From NCBI RefSeq assembly GCF_036669915.1, contig NC_089312.1, positions 2,530,301 to 2,594,300 of the forward strand: a stretch of 64,000 nucleotides of DNA, read 5' to 3'. Below are positions 22,011 to 33,658 of the stretch, in pieces (positions within the stretch are counted from its first letter, which is position 1; each line of letters starts with the position of its first letter). The translations under genes were made by a program, and so were the position numbers. The notes under the pieces were generated by a model. The model was not told the origin of the DNA, made no database searches, and was given only the letters and a program-made list of their open reading frames with translations. This DNA comes from Pocillopora verrucosa. Its lineage: Eukaryota > Cnidaria > Anthozoa > Scleractinia > Pocilloporidae.

Positions 22011-25000
22011 ATGGAACGTTTGAAAGTGCTTCTGTTTGCGTGGCATTCATTGACTTTCAACGCACAGATTTCTCGAGCAGTTGTAGTTGACACCATATTT
22101 GAACCAGTATTCTGCCTCTTTGATTTTTTTGTTCGGATTTTAGGGCCGGTAAGGAACTAGCTAACTTGTACCTTTGGGACGTGATGGGATGGGGAGAATG
22201 CGATGGGGTTTGGGAGCAGGAGGAACGAGAGATGTAAGACGCATCGTGGGAAACTAGATTGGATAAACTTTGGGCTATTTAATCCTCACACTGTTTAAGA
22301 TAAGAGTTGACACGGTAGGTTAATGGTTAATAAAAGTTAGGAGGGTGTTTATCCATGTTTATACAGTGGAAGTGACGCGTAGTTAAGTCCAAAATTGATA
22401 CGTGACGCGTGTATTTAAAGAAAGGCGAATTGAGACGAGATTTGAAGTTTTTCCTTTTAACGCATCAAATACTGTTTAAAATGCATGTGATGCATGAATT
22501 TCTCAAAAATTTGTGATTGAAACTTGAACAGAACCTCCCCATTGCCACCCTCGGCTCTGCCAAGGGTTCCAAAGGATGTTCAATTTTGAAACCTCCCCAC
22601 CTCCCCTCCTTCTCGTCCTCCTCTTCCCCCCTCCCCCCCCCCCCCACTTCAGTCCTTCATTGTTGCATCTCACTGAGTATTTTACTCCTACCAAGCATAC
22701 ACAATGAGCATTCATGATCACAATGTTCTTTTGTTTTGTACACTGTTTATTTCAGGCATTCCTTTTAGTCGTGATTGGTCTTACTACGTCTGTGGTGGTG
22801 ATCTATTATGCATATTTGTTGCCTGTTATCCAAGAGTACAGCACACCTTGGGTTGTCTTTCATTTAATAACAGCTCATTGGCTTTTGATCAACATTGTTT
22901 TTCATTATTTTAAAGTTGTCTTCACGTCACCTGGTCTAGCCCCTCAGGTAATTGACATAATTATTAATTTTAACTCCCAAGAACAGAATGAGAATTCTTC
23001 CCTTTGGGTTTTACACATTTCCTTGTAAATAAATTACAATAATTTGAGATAAGATCAAGATAACAACCTCCATCTGACAAGTTTGAGTATTCTTGTTACC
23101 TGTTTGTTAGATGATGTGTTATTATTATATAGAGAATTTACATGTGTATCACTTCTGAGACTGAAAGAGTTGACACATTGATTTAATTTGTTGATGCATG
23201 TCTCTCTCTGTCTCCAGTGATTGGAGTGTTTGTAAGAGTTGTTCACCATTGGGAACTATTGTGCAATGGGACAATCAATAATAATTCATTATCCAGATGA
23301 AGTTTTAACAAATATCCACTGGACTGAAATTGAAGACAAATATTTTATTGCACTTATTTATCTCTATTTTTTGGCAGGAAACTAATTTAGAAGATCTGAA
23401 AAGTGGAAAATACAGCCTTTGTAAAAAATGTAAGTCAGAGACCTTCATTCACTATAAAATAGCCTCTCTTAGTACAAAATAATTGACATAGCGGTCATGT
23501 TCTCACTGGTTGCTAAGTGTGTTTCAATGAGACTAGCACTGCTAAATGCAGTTTTAACATTTCAAGTTTGTGTATAACTTTATGAAGTACTTTACTAAAG
23601 GAAAAGTCAAAGTCAGATTAATTTTTCCCTTTTTGCGCAGTCATATCGAAACATCAGGGGATTGTGAGAATTCTTAAATTCTTAAAAGTTCTTTAAACTC
23701 AATATACAATCTCATGGTTGTATGACTATCTTAAATTCTCCTAACTCCCATTTTGTTTGGATGAGCCTATGTTCCCACTGAAAAAGGCCTTTTTAATGAA
23801 AACTTGCTCACAATAACCCTTAAACTCCCAAGATCTGATTGTTAATCCTCCCCTTTAGCTGCTATACATTTCCTTGTAAATGAGTTATGAGAATTTGGTG
23901 TTAGATCAAGATAACAACTTCCACCCTATAAGTTTTATTATTCTCATTACCTGTTTGCTGGATAATGTATGGATATTATAGGGAGAAGTTACATGTCAAT
24001 CACTTCTGAGAGTTAAAGGGTTAAAGGAGGGATGCTTTTTTCTTAACTTAAATTGTTAAGAATTAGGAATATTCATGTGGATAGAGTAGAGTCATTTAGA
24101 GTAATTACTTTTTTTTTTTCGGGTAGAGACTAATTGGTTTCAATTAAATTTATCATTTTATTGAAGGTGTTCGAATTAAACCACCAAGATCACACCACTG
24201 CTCAATTTGCAAAAGGTAAGTGAAAATGATTCTACCATGCTCCAGTCAGTTAACTGTCAACTGTTATAATTAACCCTTTACACCCTAGCATCAGTGTGCA
24301 TATTCTTCTTTCTGTTTTCCACAAATTTCTTAGCTTAAAGGTGCTAACAAGGATAATTTTTATAACAATCAAGAGCTTAGCATCAGTATGTTTATTTTCC
24401 TTTCTGTTCTCTACACATTTCCTAACCTAAAAGTGCTAACAAGGATAATTTTTGTAACAGTCATTAAGCTGATGATCATTTCTTTTAATTATTATTGCAA
24501 TCTTAATGTGTGATTCAGGGGTGATCTTGTAAGGAGATATTAGGTGCTGGTCAATCTTAGGGATTAAAGAGATAAGTATATGGAATGCTTGAAAGTTAGC
24601 ACAACAGCCAATCAGAGCTAAGGAAAATACCCTAGAGCCAATAAGAGCTCATTAGGCAAAAACAAGCAAACTGTCTAAAGGGTGGAAAAGGTTGTAGACT
24701 GATTAGTTGAAAGGGACTGATACTAGTTTTCTGGACCAATCACAAAGCAAAGTGAAGAAAAACCAATGCAATCTTGAATTGATATCATTTTAATAATCAT
24801 ATGATTGATAATATGTTAGGACTCGATTGAAAATTTTACTTTACCAGCAGAGCCACCTTAACTGCCTCTTTTGTTTTTTTTTATGTAGGTGTGTTTTGAA
24901 AATGGATCACCATTGCCGTATCCTTCAGATATGTGTTTCCTTTTTTGACAGTGATATTGTTTTAGTCAGTAATACTCAATAATAATGATACCATAAATCT

Positions 25001-28000
25001 GTCTTTTTACAAACAATTAATTTTGTAGTACTAGGGTATTTTAACTGCTTGTTATGATGGTGCTGCATTTTATGGTGAAATTCAGGAAATCATAAACATT
25101 GGAAGTGTTCAAAGAATGGTGAATTATGTTTTGAAGAAAATGCAAAATAGACATTTGAGAACAAGCACACTGGATTGCTTACAGGAACAGCAGCCAGTTT
25201 GTGGTTTTGAGGTTTTTCTGCATGTCCTAAAAGTAACTGCATCTGTTTTGTACATGTCAGAATAAAACAGTGATTAATATTATCTTGCACCTCAATTTCT
25301 AATTATTTTTCCTACATGTTCACCAAGATTGCAGCTGCACTTTTTGCTTTTTCCTTGACCTTATTTGAAATAAATTAGCATGGATTAATAACTGTGTGGG
25401 CCATTTCAATCACAGATATTTCATATCATTCTGCTTCTTTATGTGTCTTGGAACAATTTATGTCACTGTTACTTCCAGTAATCTTTTCATCAAACACTTT
25501 TTCCATGACTGGGTAAGTTTTCTTTAATCTTCTTGCAGTTATTTTGACTCATTAAAGTTGTTCCACTGCATGCTTTCTGTTGAGTAGAATTAATTACCAT
25601 GTATTCCTAAAGGTGGAGGGCAATCGTCCAAAACTGCAAAACCTTAGAAAAATTCAATCAGAACCAAAAACCGCATGCAAAACGTCAAAACTGACACATT
25701 TTCACATTCCAGTTATCAAAAATTGATCCGATACAGTCAGTGAAAAGTGGAGTATACAGAGGTTTCAAGATCAGTGGAGGTACATAATTGCTTCTCAGAT
25801 CAAAGAGAAACCAGGAACCAAACAGGCAAAACCGGAAACCTATTTATTATTTAGTGATTTTTACAAAAACTGAAAACCAAATGCTATAAATCAGAAAATC
25901 CACAAACTGCAGTGAACACCAAAACCAGTTTTTCGGCACAAAAAGCAAAACTGATCTAAAAAATAGCCAAAACCATGAAATAGAAAACTCAATGCCCCCA
26001 TCCGAAAGATACAAATTCAGCATTTGTTGAATACATGGTGTTACTACATGTAAAATGTTTTAAAGTGATATTGCTGTATTGAAATCCTACTGTTATGATG
26101 GCTTACTCAGTGGTAAATCATGATTTTGTAAAAAAATGTTTTTGCCTCAGATGATATTTATTCTTAGTGATGAATCAATATTATCCTAGCCACATAATGA
26201 AGACCTGGAGTCAGTTCATTGACAATCTAATGGTATCTCTGTCAATGATACTGTACTCTCTGATCAGAGAATGATTTTGCTCTTCCTCTACTCCCTTGTC
26301 TTCCTTTTGTAGAATTACAAGCTCATTCCAAGCTCTAATGTATCCAATGGACGAAATGCCACATCATTGTCATCAAAACCTGTTTTTGATAAGTTACATG
26401 TAAGTCATTTTATTAACGTTTCAAACTCATTACTGGAGTCTTTGCTTACTCCCAACACCCAAAGGGATTTACTCCCTATCAGGGGAGGGTTGGGGTGGTA
26501 AGGGAAAAGAACCTGGGTGTGAAGTTGTTATAACATGAAGGCAGACATTATGTAGGCCTTCATGATAACTGACCACTGTTGCTATTGCTTGGGATTATAA
26601 TTAGCTTATGCACCTTCTGACAAAGAAATGGAATTTGAATGAGGTACATGCCTCCTATTTTGAAACTGCAATAAGCTGGTTGCCATTATGCAAATTATAA
26701 CACTTGACTGTGAGTGACAAGATTTTTGATGTTAGTTGTCAGTGGGCAATTAACATGGGATTGTTAACATTCTCTTTGTGTTTACCTCTAACCCCTAGGG
26801 ATGATTAGCATATAATTTCTCCTTACAATATCATCCCTGAATCCCACATTACAATCATGAGAATAAAGGAAATGATCACCAACTAAAGCTCTTGATTGTT
26901 AAACAAATTCTCCTTGTTGGAGACCTCAGGAAATGTAATGAAAAAACTGTATGGAGATTATGCATACAGATATGAGGGTGTAGAGGTTTAAATGATGCTT
27001 CTGAATTTTTTTTTTCTTGCACTTGTGCACACTCAACTTTAGATCATGTGCAAGTAGGATTATTTTTTAAACCAAAGATTGTAAGGCAATGTTGCTTCAT
27101 CTGGCTGCTGAACCAAATGTTGAATTGCTCACATAATACTCACATAAAAAAGAAACATGCTTGCCCTGCTATAGAGGAAAAAGTTAATTTAGTCTTTCTG
27201 GTATCATAACTGTTCCCATAACAATTACCATAACAGTTTTTGAGTTACCATGATCTTTTTCTTCAGCAGAAAAAATTTAACCATGAAGCAGATGGTGTTT
27301 CAGAGTCTGAGCACAGTAGTGTTCTGTATGTTTTTATACTTTGCTCTACTGTTACTTTGGCGCTTGGAGTACTGACAGGATGGCACTGTCATCTTATTGG
27401 CCGTGGGGAAACATCCATTGAATGGCATTCTAACATAGAAGAAGCTAGAACTTTTAGGAAACAAGGCTTGGTAAGAGTTACAACCACAATTATTACTAAT
27501 ACTTCAAGTTTCAATTTACTTTAATCTATCTATTCTTGCACTATTTTCAGAGTCATACTCTGTACCTCAGAGGTAAGAAGGAAGGAAAAAATGAAATAAA
27601 TGTAACCAAAAAAATGTTCCACATTAGTCTGAAAAGGATATAGAAAAATTGCACTGTTGTTCAGAGATACAGACGTGAAGTATACCTTGGCTTGGTTTCT
27701 TCTTCCCTTGAAATATTCCTTATTCCATAGTAAAGAAATATTTGTTGTGAATTCAGTGTAAAAAATAATTTTGTTTACTTTGTAATTCAAACTGCAGGTT
27801 TTTAGGAATCCTTATAACTTTGGCACTTGGAATAACTGGAGAATTCTTCTTGGACTTGTTGAAGGAAGGTGTGGTATATTTAATGGCTGTCTAGGAATTC
27901 AAAACCAGCATCTGTTTGGGAAATTTAACAAATGCGGCATTCAAGAGGGAACTAGAAATTTAGCCCTCTAATGGATTCATGTACGATATACATACCTTGT

Positions 28001-28445
28001 ACCAAATGAGTTCTAGATCCACATTGGAAGTTATACATACAGACCAAATTTTTTACACTTGGACTTATGGTTAAGGCATGAAAGTGCAGGCCAAAAGTCT
28101 GAGCAAAAAAAAGGAGGTACCCTAACTTACTGTAGGGGCTGAAAATAGGATATTAATTTTATCGTCGGGTTCAAATTGAGGGGTAAGGTTTTAATTCCAA
28201 CTAACTTTTGAATTCTGCAGGCCAAACAGAGAAATACAGTCTGCTTAAATGACCAATCATAATTTATTGCATGCACTAACTGAGAGATAAAGTTCTTAAT
28301 GAGATCACTCTTTGATCTTTCTTTCAGATCATGGCTAAGGGTTCTTCTACCTTCAGTACATCCCCCTTATGGTGATGGACTGACATGGCCTCCTCCACCT
28401 GAGAGTGCTACAAGGAGTGATGTCAGGAAATTACACATTGTGTGA
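22011..28445 (+). CDS. ZDHHC16: Palmitoyltransferase ZDHHC16
   Basis: Transfers palmitate to cysteines of target proteins in ER/Golgi membranes (family knowledge). Ten exons, all GT-AG and in phase: 22011-22148, 22756-22947, 23378-23429, 24167-24215, 24889-24917, 25379-25512, 26313-26399, 27267-27470, 27798-27868, 28328-28445, giving 357 aa (human protein 377). The DHHC cysteine-rich domain covers about residues 125-170: CKKC, [34 protein letters not shown]; the catalytic Cys is 153. Hydrophobic spans lie at about 47-70 and 83-105 before it, and two more after it. Marks of this family member are FEPVF before TM1, RGETSIE, VFRNPYN and the tail SWLRVLLPS. The start is the only in-frame ATG after an in-frame stop at 21954; no upstream coding exon is needed. 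Exons as short as 29 bp explain why simple ORF scans miss it. Introns carry several MITEs. Confidence 0.95.
22970..23170 (+). mobile_element. MITE family A, diverged copy
   Basis: Begins TTTAACTCCCAAGAACAG and ends with CACTTCTGAGACTGAAAGAGTT. It shares the interior (ACATTTCCTTGTAAAT, GATCAAGATAACAACCTCCA) with 23815-24024. Lies about 20 bp after an exon donor of ZDHHC16. Confidence 0.65.
23815..24024 (+). mobile_element. MITE family A copy in a ZDHHC16 intron
   Basis: About 210 bp. The left end AACCCTTAAACTCCCAAGATC and the right end GAGAGTTAAAGGGTTAA form an inverted repeat of roughly 15 bp. Non-coding. Same family as 30446-30620, 35137-35348 and 56831-57042. Confidence 0.75.
24270..24567 (+). 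mobile_element. MITE family B copy with internal tandem duplication
   Basis: Starts TTAACCCTTTACACCCTAGC and ends CAATCTTAGGGATTAAAG. A block of about 90 bp (GCATCAGTGTGCATATTC through GATAATTTTTATAACA) is repeated once within the element. It is therefore about 300 bp rather than the 205-210 bp of its relatives. Confidence 0.75.
26786..26992 (-). mobile_element. MITE family B copy, reverse orientation
   Basis: Reads CTCTAACCCCTAGGGATG at the left and ends GAGGGTGTAGAGGTTTAA, the reverse of the 30244-30448 copy. It shares AATCACCAAC and GTTAAACAAATTCTCCTTG type interiors with the copy at 33823-34023. Lies in a ZDHHC16 intron. Confidence 0.75.
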
Positions 28446-28684
28446 AGATGAAGTGCAAATCCCTGTTCCCTTACTTTAGATATTCTGCCCAAAGATATGC
28501 AGTTGCGTTATGTACAGTACCTCCAGTAGCTATTTTGTAATTAAGGTCAGCGAGTATCTAGTGAATTACAAATTCACACATCACTGAAAGTAATTCAGGA
28601 GTAACTTATTGTCCTACAAGAGACAATTAAAAATAACAGGTATAATTCTGCTTTAGGTGTTTTTTAGGTGGTTTTTTTAAAAAT

Positions 28685-28935
28685 TAATTTACAATTTATA
28701 CAGGGCTTATTGCAAGTCTCTAAGTGCTTTACAATATAAAAGAAAGAGAAGCAAATATTTCAAATAAACATAAACTGCTTGAAAATCGTAACTGGCATGA
28801 GGCAGACCAGCTGGCTATTTATTTGAACTTGTGGGGACTGAGAACAAATGTAGTGAGTAGCAGGGAGGAGGACTTGAACTCGGGACCACTGGACTACAAG
28901 TCCAGTGCCCTAACCAACCACTCTGCCTTCTTGTT
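28685..28935 (-). mobile_element. tRNA-derived SINE
   Basis: On the minus strand a tRNA-like head reads GGCAGAGTGGTTGGTTAGGG (A-box region), then a perfect anticodon-type hairpin around CTTGTAG (CACTGGA/TCCAGTG), then CGAGTTCAAGTCC (B box). The body ends in TGTAAAGCACTTAGAGACTT and a TATAAATTGTAAATT tail typical of SINEs mobilised by LINEs. The acceptor-stem ends do not pair, so this is a SINE and not a tRNA gene. Confidence 0.8.
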
Positions 28936-29540
28936 AGAGACCTCAGCAAATTAACAAATAGACTCCATGTTGCTGTTCATCTGTTCAGTAATAGATCACA
29001 AATGATGTCAAAATGTAGTAAAAAAGCAAAATGTTGTTAGTGGTGACATCATCTGTGCATCTGTCCTCCATTAGATCATAAACAGGAACAAATGAAAATG
29101 CAGGAATAATTCAGCTTTTTATATATTTAATGGACTATTTTTCACAGGCAAATCACCTCTTATTTATAAATAAATGTATCATTTTGTCTTTTTTAAGTTG
29201 TGGCTACCATTTCATTTTTGTTTTAGTTTCATTTCCTGTTTTACATTACGTTTTATGTCATGTGACAATCTCTAGGGGGATTGCACATGCTTTGACATTT
29301 TGGAGAGAGTTTCATCTTCATGTAGCTGTTTTGGTTTGCAAAACAGTTCTTTAAAGTGATTGTAATTGTGATCGTGATTGTAATGTGATCATTATTGTGA
29401 TTTCCCTTTTTCTTGTACGTTATCTTGTAACGCTACACATGAATTAAAAGCAAAAGCTACACAAGTGTCAGTGGTCTACTTATTTTGATTGTTGAAGTCC
29501 ATTGTACAGGCATCAGAGGAAAAAAACTTGAGAAACACTG

Positions 29541-29945
29541 CTGAACCTGTATTATGCAGTCACCATCAGAGAATGGTGGGGTGACTGCATAATACAGGTT
29601 GACTAACATGTGACTTGCATGATGATCATGGGTAATATTTTTCCTTACTCTCCAAAGAAGAGAGACAATCTGTATTGTGTTGAGGAAATTTGAACTTAAA
29701 GTACTAACATTGATAAATATTAGAATTATCAAGGTACTAACATTGACGACTCTTAGTTTTATTGTGTGGTTCCACTTTAAAAGACTGTTCAATACAGTTA
29801 AAAGACAATACAAACAAGCTGACAGGTGAAAATAATTATAGTACTTGAGGGCAAAAAATTTCGGGACCTTGACAACCAAGCACTTAATGCAGGGTGATTG
29901 CTTAATATACCACAGTGCTGTATAATATGGATTTAACTGTAATAC
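29541..29945. mobile_element. Probable non-autonomous DNA element with a strong hairpin
   Basis: Positions 29544-29564 and 29580-29600 are perfect 21-bp inverted repeats with a 15-nt loop. The far end (about 29905-29945) reads CTGTATAATATGGATTTAAC and weakly mirrors the hairpin arm (CCTGTATTATGCAG). This suggests terminal repeats of one element about 400 bp long. Target duplication is not clear. Confidence 0.5.
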
Positions 29946-30243
29946 TAACAAATTGATAAGTTAAACATAATTTGATTTTATTACTTTATTGACAGATTAA
30001 ATTTACACCAAATCTTAATACATTTTGCAATGACTAGTATGTTATTGAACCAGAAATTTCTGGTTCTTCAAAGGGAATTAGAGAATTCTCTGACTGTTGT
30101 GAAAAATTGTGGGTTGTTATAAATTTATATAACTTGATCAAAATCTTATCCAGGCATAAACAATGATCACCTGTCATTTAACACTGATCTCCTACAGCAA
30201 TATTTCTTTATGAAAACCTTGATTGTGCATGAAGCCCTTTTCA

Positions 30244-30448
30244 TAAACCCTTTACACCCTAAAGTCATTATGCATATTCTCCATACTGTTCTCTTTACAT
30301 TTCCTAAGGTGCTGACAAGGAGAATTCATCTAACAATCAAGAGCTTCTTTATTTGGGAATCATTTCCTTTATTCTCATGACCTTAATGTGTAATTCAGAG
30401 GTGATACTGTTGAGGGAAATTAGATACTAATCACTCTTAGGGGGTTAA
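30244..30448 (+). mobile_element. MITE family B copy
   Basis: Starts AAACCCTTTACACCCTAAAG and ends ACTCTTAGGGGGTTAA. The inverted ends and interior (CAAGGAGAATTCATCTAACA) match 43810-44020. It abuts a family A MITE, sharing the TTAA at the junction. Confidence 0.8.
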
Positions 30449-30620
30449 CCCTTTAACTCCCAAGATCTCATTTAGTAATTCTCCTTACTGTCTGCCATAC
30501 AGTTCTTAAGATGTTAGTTTTGAGAATTTAGCACTGGATCAACTAATAATCCTCTAACTGATATTTTTCTTTATTCTCATCGCTTGTCTGCTTGATATTG
30601 TACTGATTTTGTAAGGAGAA
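30446..30620 (+). mobile_element. MITE family A, 3'-truncated copy
   Basis: Starts TTAACCCTTTAACTCCCAAG and follows the family consensus through TTTTTCTTTATTCTCATCGC, but lacks the right inverted end. It sits directly beside the family B copy, as if one element inserted into the TTAA end of the other. Confidence 0.75.
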
Positions 30621-30726
30621 ATTCTGTCTTCTGAGAAAACATATTACTTTAGCTGAAAATACTGGACCTAAAATTGACAGTTAAGGTAATGGTTTTAACC
30701 TGACTAGACAAATGTATTTTAATTAG

Positions 30727-31856
30727 TTAGTATTCTTCATCGATGACTCTTTTCACCATCTCCAAAGCCATCTCTCCGTTATCTGATGGCACCATGTGAC
30801 CAGCTTTCATTATGTAGTAAAGCTCTAAGTTCTTGTACGCTTTGTAAAATGCTGCTGTATCTCTGTCTGTCTTACCTGAGGGGGTATATAGTGGCTCTCG
30901 GTTGGTGTTCAAAAATTGTGGTAAATCATCCCAGTCAAGTTTCTTGATCCACTCCTCTGCTCCAAGGGTGTCGCAAATCATGTCCAACTGACCTTGATAA
31001 ACAACAACCTTTATACCGTAATTCAAAAGTTTGCTAACATCACCTATGACTGGTTTCATGAAATCTTCAGTCTGGTACACAAACACTTCACCTGACTGCC
31101 CACCCCAGGTGACATTGGATGGTATTATACCCAGCTTCTTCCTGATTGGGCCATTCATGAGTTCTGTCAGAGGGTCAGTGTAAAGGGGACCCACATGCTG
31201 AGCATACAAGCGATCTAAGAAATCGCTTCCTAGAGATTGAAACTTTGGAAAAGGTGGGGCATGGTGTATCAGGATATTGTAAACATCAACATCATCTGTT
31301 GTGGCTGAAATGATTTGTTCAGTCTGGTCCCAGAGTTGAGTGGCCTTTGTATATTCACCCTTAGCAACAGCTTCAGCTGTAGACTGGGCAGCTTGATTGA
31401 CAGATGCCAGATCTTTTCCATCAAGTAGGTTTACAGCATAAAGGTAAGGTCCCCAGGTCAACACAGAATCCACAGGCGAAATCCAAGAATCACCCAGAGC
31501 AACCCCTCTAAAGTCACACTTCACACTTCCACTTTGGATAGCTTGATATAGGGCCACGCCAAAGGCAGATGTCATCTTGCCTCCATAGGATTCACAAAAG
31601 ATATAAAATGGCATTTGCTGGAAAACAGGTTGTTTTTCCAGGAAGGCTCTAAAAAGAGTAACAAGGTCATTTGCAATACCTGTTGGAAACAAAAGGGTAC
31701 ATTAAGACAAATGAAAATTTTCATTCTCTTTTATGCAAAATTTCTACACAAAAATAACAATCTGATTGCCTCAAAGGAATAAGGTTATCATAGAGGTTGG
31801 TCTGGGTGAAGGCCTAAGGAGTTAATTAATATCTGAACTGGGTTGTTCTGCCCCTC

Positions 31857-31890
<34 letters not shown>

Positions 31891-32960
31891 ATAGCAATGG
31901 ACCTTTTCTACACAAAACAAGTTATTTTAATTGTTTAATTGTTTGCCATGTCAAAATGTGTTAACCCTTTCACTTGAGGTACAACTGAGCGTTTCACCAC
32001 TGTCCTTGTCACATTTTGACATCTTTTGTAATCTTTTTGCAAACATACCCATATACTTTTTTTTAAGGATAAGAAAGCAAAATTTTTTTTAATGTTGATG
32101 TCATCTTTGCTCTGTCCTCCAAAACATCATAAGCAAGGACACATTAAAATGTGTAAGGACTCAGATTAATTCCTAATATGACTTGTAAAGGTGAAACTGA
32201 AAGAATGCCCTTAGCCAGCGAGCTGAACCAATCTTTACTTCGGAAACACCTCTTCTTTTAACAACATTCTAAGGAATCAAACTTAACCATTGAAAAAATT
32301 TGCTAATGTATGCAAAGTAATAGATTAAAATGTCAACTTCCCGTCACCCTCCACCACCAAATTAAATTGTCACAATGTAGTCACGAGATGGAAATTACAG
32401 TTATGTACTAAACGCTGAAAGTAGGAGGAACACCTTTTGAATTTTGTTTTAACAAATTATTTCACTGTAAGATATTAAACTACGAGTATAACCCCAAGCT
32501 ATGAAGTTTTATACAGATCGATAAAGTGTAGAGCTATCCCGTATTACATACGCATACCAGTCACATTCGTGGTGTAAGCACTTGGTTGGGTGACATAACT
32601 AAACCCTGAGCCAACAGGATTATCGACGAATAAAACATTTGCAGCCTGAATCCAAGAAGTGTTGCGAGGTTTCAGCTCCACTGTGAGCGGACCAAGCTCT
32701 TCGAAATTTCCAAACCCTGTTGAGGAACCGCCTGGTCCTCCTTGAAGCCACATGATAAGTGGCTTGTTCACCCTTTCAGAAGAGTTGCTCGTTTGAGCTC
32801 CGTAGAGCCACCAAAACATATGTGCATTTTCTCGCACTTCCACGTAACCCCAAGTTTCGGTCGGAATTTCTTGAAAATAAGATTCAGCAGTTGAAGGAAA
32901 ACTCCAAGTGCACATCAACATTAAAGTTATCACAGTAGAAATTCTGTCGTATTCCGCCAT
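30727..32960 (-). CDS. SCPEP1: Serine carboxypeptidase, SCPEP1 (retinoid-inducible) type, copy A
   Basis: Secreted or lysosomal alpha/beta-hydrolase of peptidase family S10. Two exons, 32960-32558 and 31679-30727, joined in phase 1, encode 451 aa (human SCPEP1 452). A signal peptide is visible (ISTVITLMLMCTWSF, likely cleaved near residue 25). Oxyanion-hole motif WLQGGPGGSS is at 71-80. The catalytic Ser is 165 in ESYGG, Asp 367 in GQLDM, His 429 in AGHMVPSD. Also present: GVALGDSWISPVDS and MNGPIRKKL, typical of this subfamily. ATG 32960 is preferred over 33002 because it places the hydrophobic core close to the start and has ACTATGG context. The intron contains an 11-unit GCA/TGC microsatellite (31858-31890). 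A second, inverted copy lies at 36454-38162. Confidence 0.95.
31858..31890. repeat. (TGC)11 microsatellite in the carboxypeptidase intron
   Basis: Eleven perfect TGC units; in the transcribed sense of the gene they read GCA, that is (CAG)n-type. It is intronic, so not translated in the model. Perfect units suggest it is length-variable. Confidence 0.95.
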
Positions 32961-33658
32961 AGTTGCGATCGCCGAAACAAATGACTTGATACCAAGCCTC
33001 ATGCGTTATTATAATGAGGCAAAAGTCACGCAACCTTGGGCCGTGAACGTTATCTCCACGTCCCATACCCCCGCCTCTTTTCCTTTATCTTTCTCTGTCT
33101 CACTACCCCAGCCCACTCATAATCACCAGCAGTCAAAGCACATCGTAATACAGTCATCAATAAAAAATGGAGTTTGTAACAAGGAAAGCTCTAAAGGATA
33201 ATAAAAACCTGATAATCTGACACCAGTTAAATTAGAGGCTGTTTGAGAAATATTTTCTCACATTAAGAGGAAACAAACTTTCCGGACAAAACTTCTTCAC
33301 TGCTTTAATACAACAGAACACTTACAAGGATTTTGCCACAAAGGTATTTACTAATTTATTGATTCTTACACAAGTCTTGCAGCATTGTACAGGAAGAAGT
33401 ATTTCCAATTGACAGTAGAAAGACTTCTAGGGTTTAGAATTTTTTTTTTGCAGCAAGTGCAAGTTAACAGATAACCATTGAAAAAAATTGAAACCAGATT
33501 CATTTGACCCAGCAACATGATAAAATACTCAGACTGTATCCTCATAAATAGAAACAGAAAAATACACTTTAATAGTTTCCATATGGTGATAAAACTGGAC
33601 TGTCATATTCATAGGCTGGTGTCTTTCCATTTTTTTCCTTATCATTTTTAAAAGCTGT
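32961..33658. other. Short spacer between HYPK 3' end and carboxypeptidase A start
   Basis: About 700 bp. It must hold the HYPK polyadenylation region and the promoter of the carboxypeptidase downstream of it on the same strand. No motif or repeat stands out. Confidence 0.4.

Larger units (their letters stand above)
28446..30726. other. Repeat-rich interval between ZDHHC16 and a carboxypeptidase gene
   Basis: Contains the ZDHHC16 3' flank, a tRNA-derived SINE (28685-28935), a GTGATTGTAAT-type microsatellite (about 29356-29404), a hairpin-bearing element (29541-29945) and two adjoining MITEs (30244-30620). Open frames here (for example 29457-29951 minus) show no protein character. Confidence 0.6.

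Noticed and set aside
28868-28935. tRNA gene (anticodon-type loop CTTGTAG) on the minus strand
   Set aside because: Acceptor-stem halves do not pair and the tail is SINE-like, so it is called a tRNA-derived SINE.
29457-29951. 164-codon minus-strand frame
   Set aside because: It runs through a hairpin repeat and has biased, low-complexity composition without any domain.
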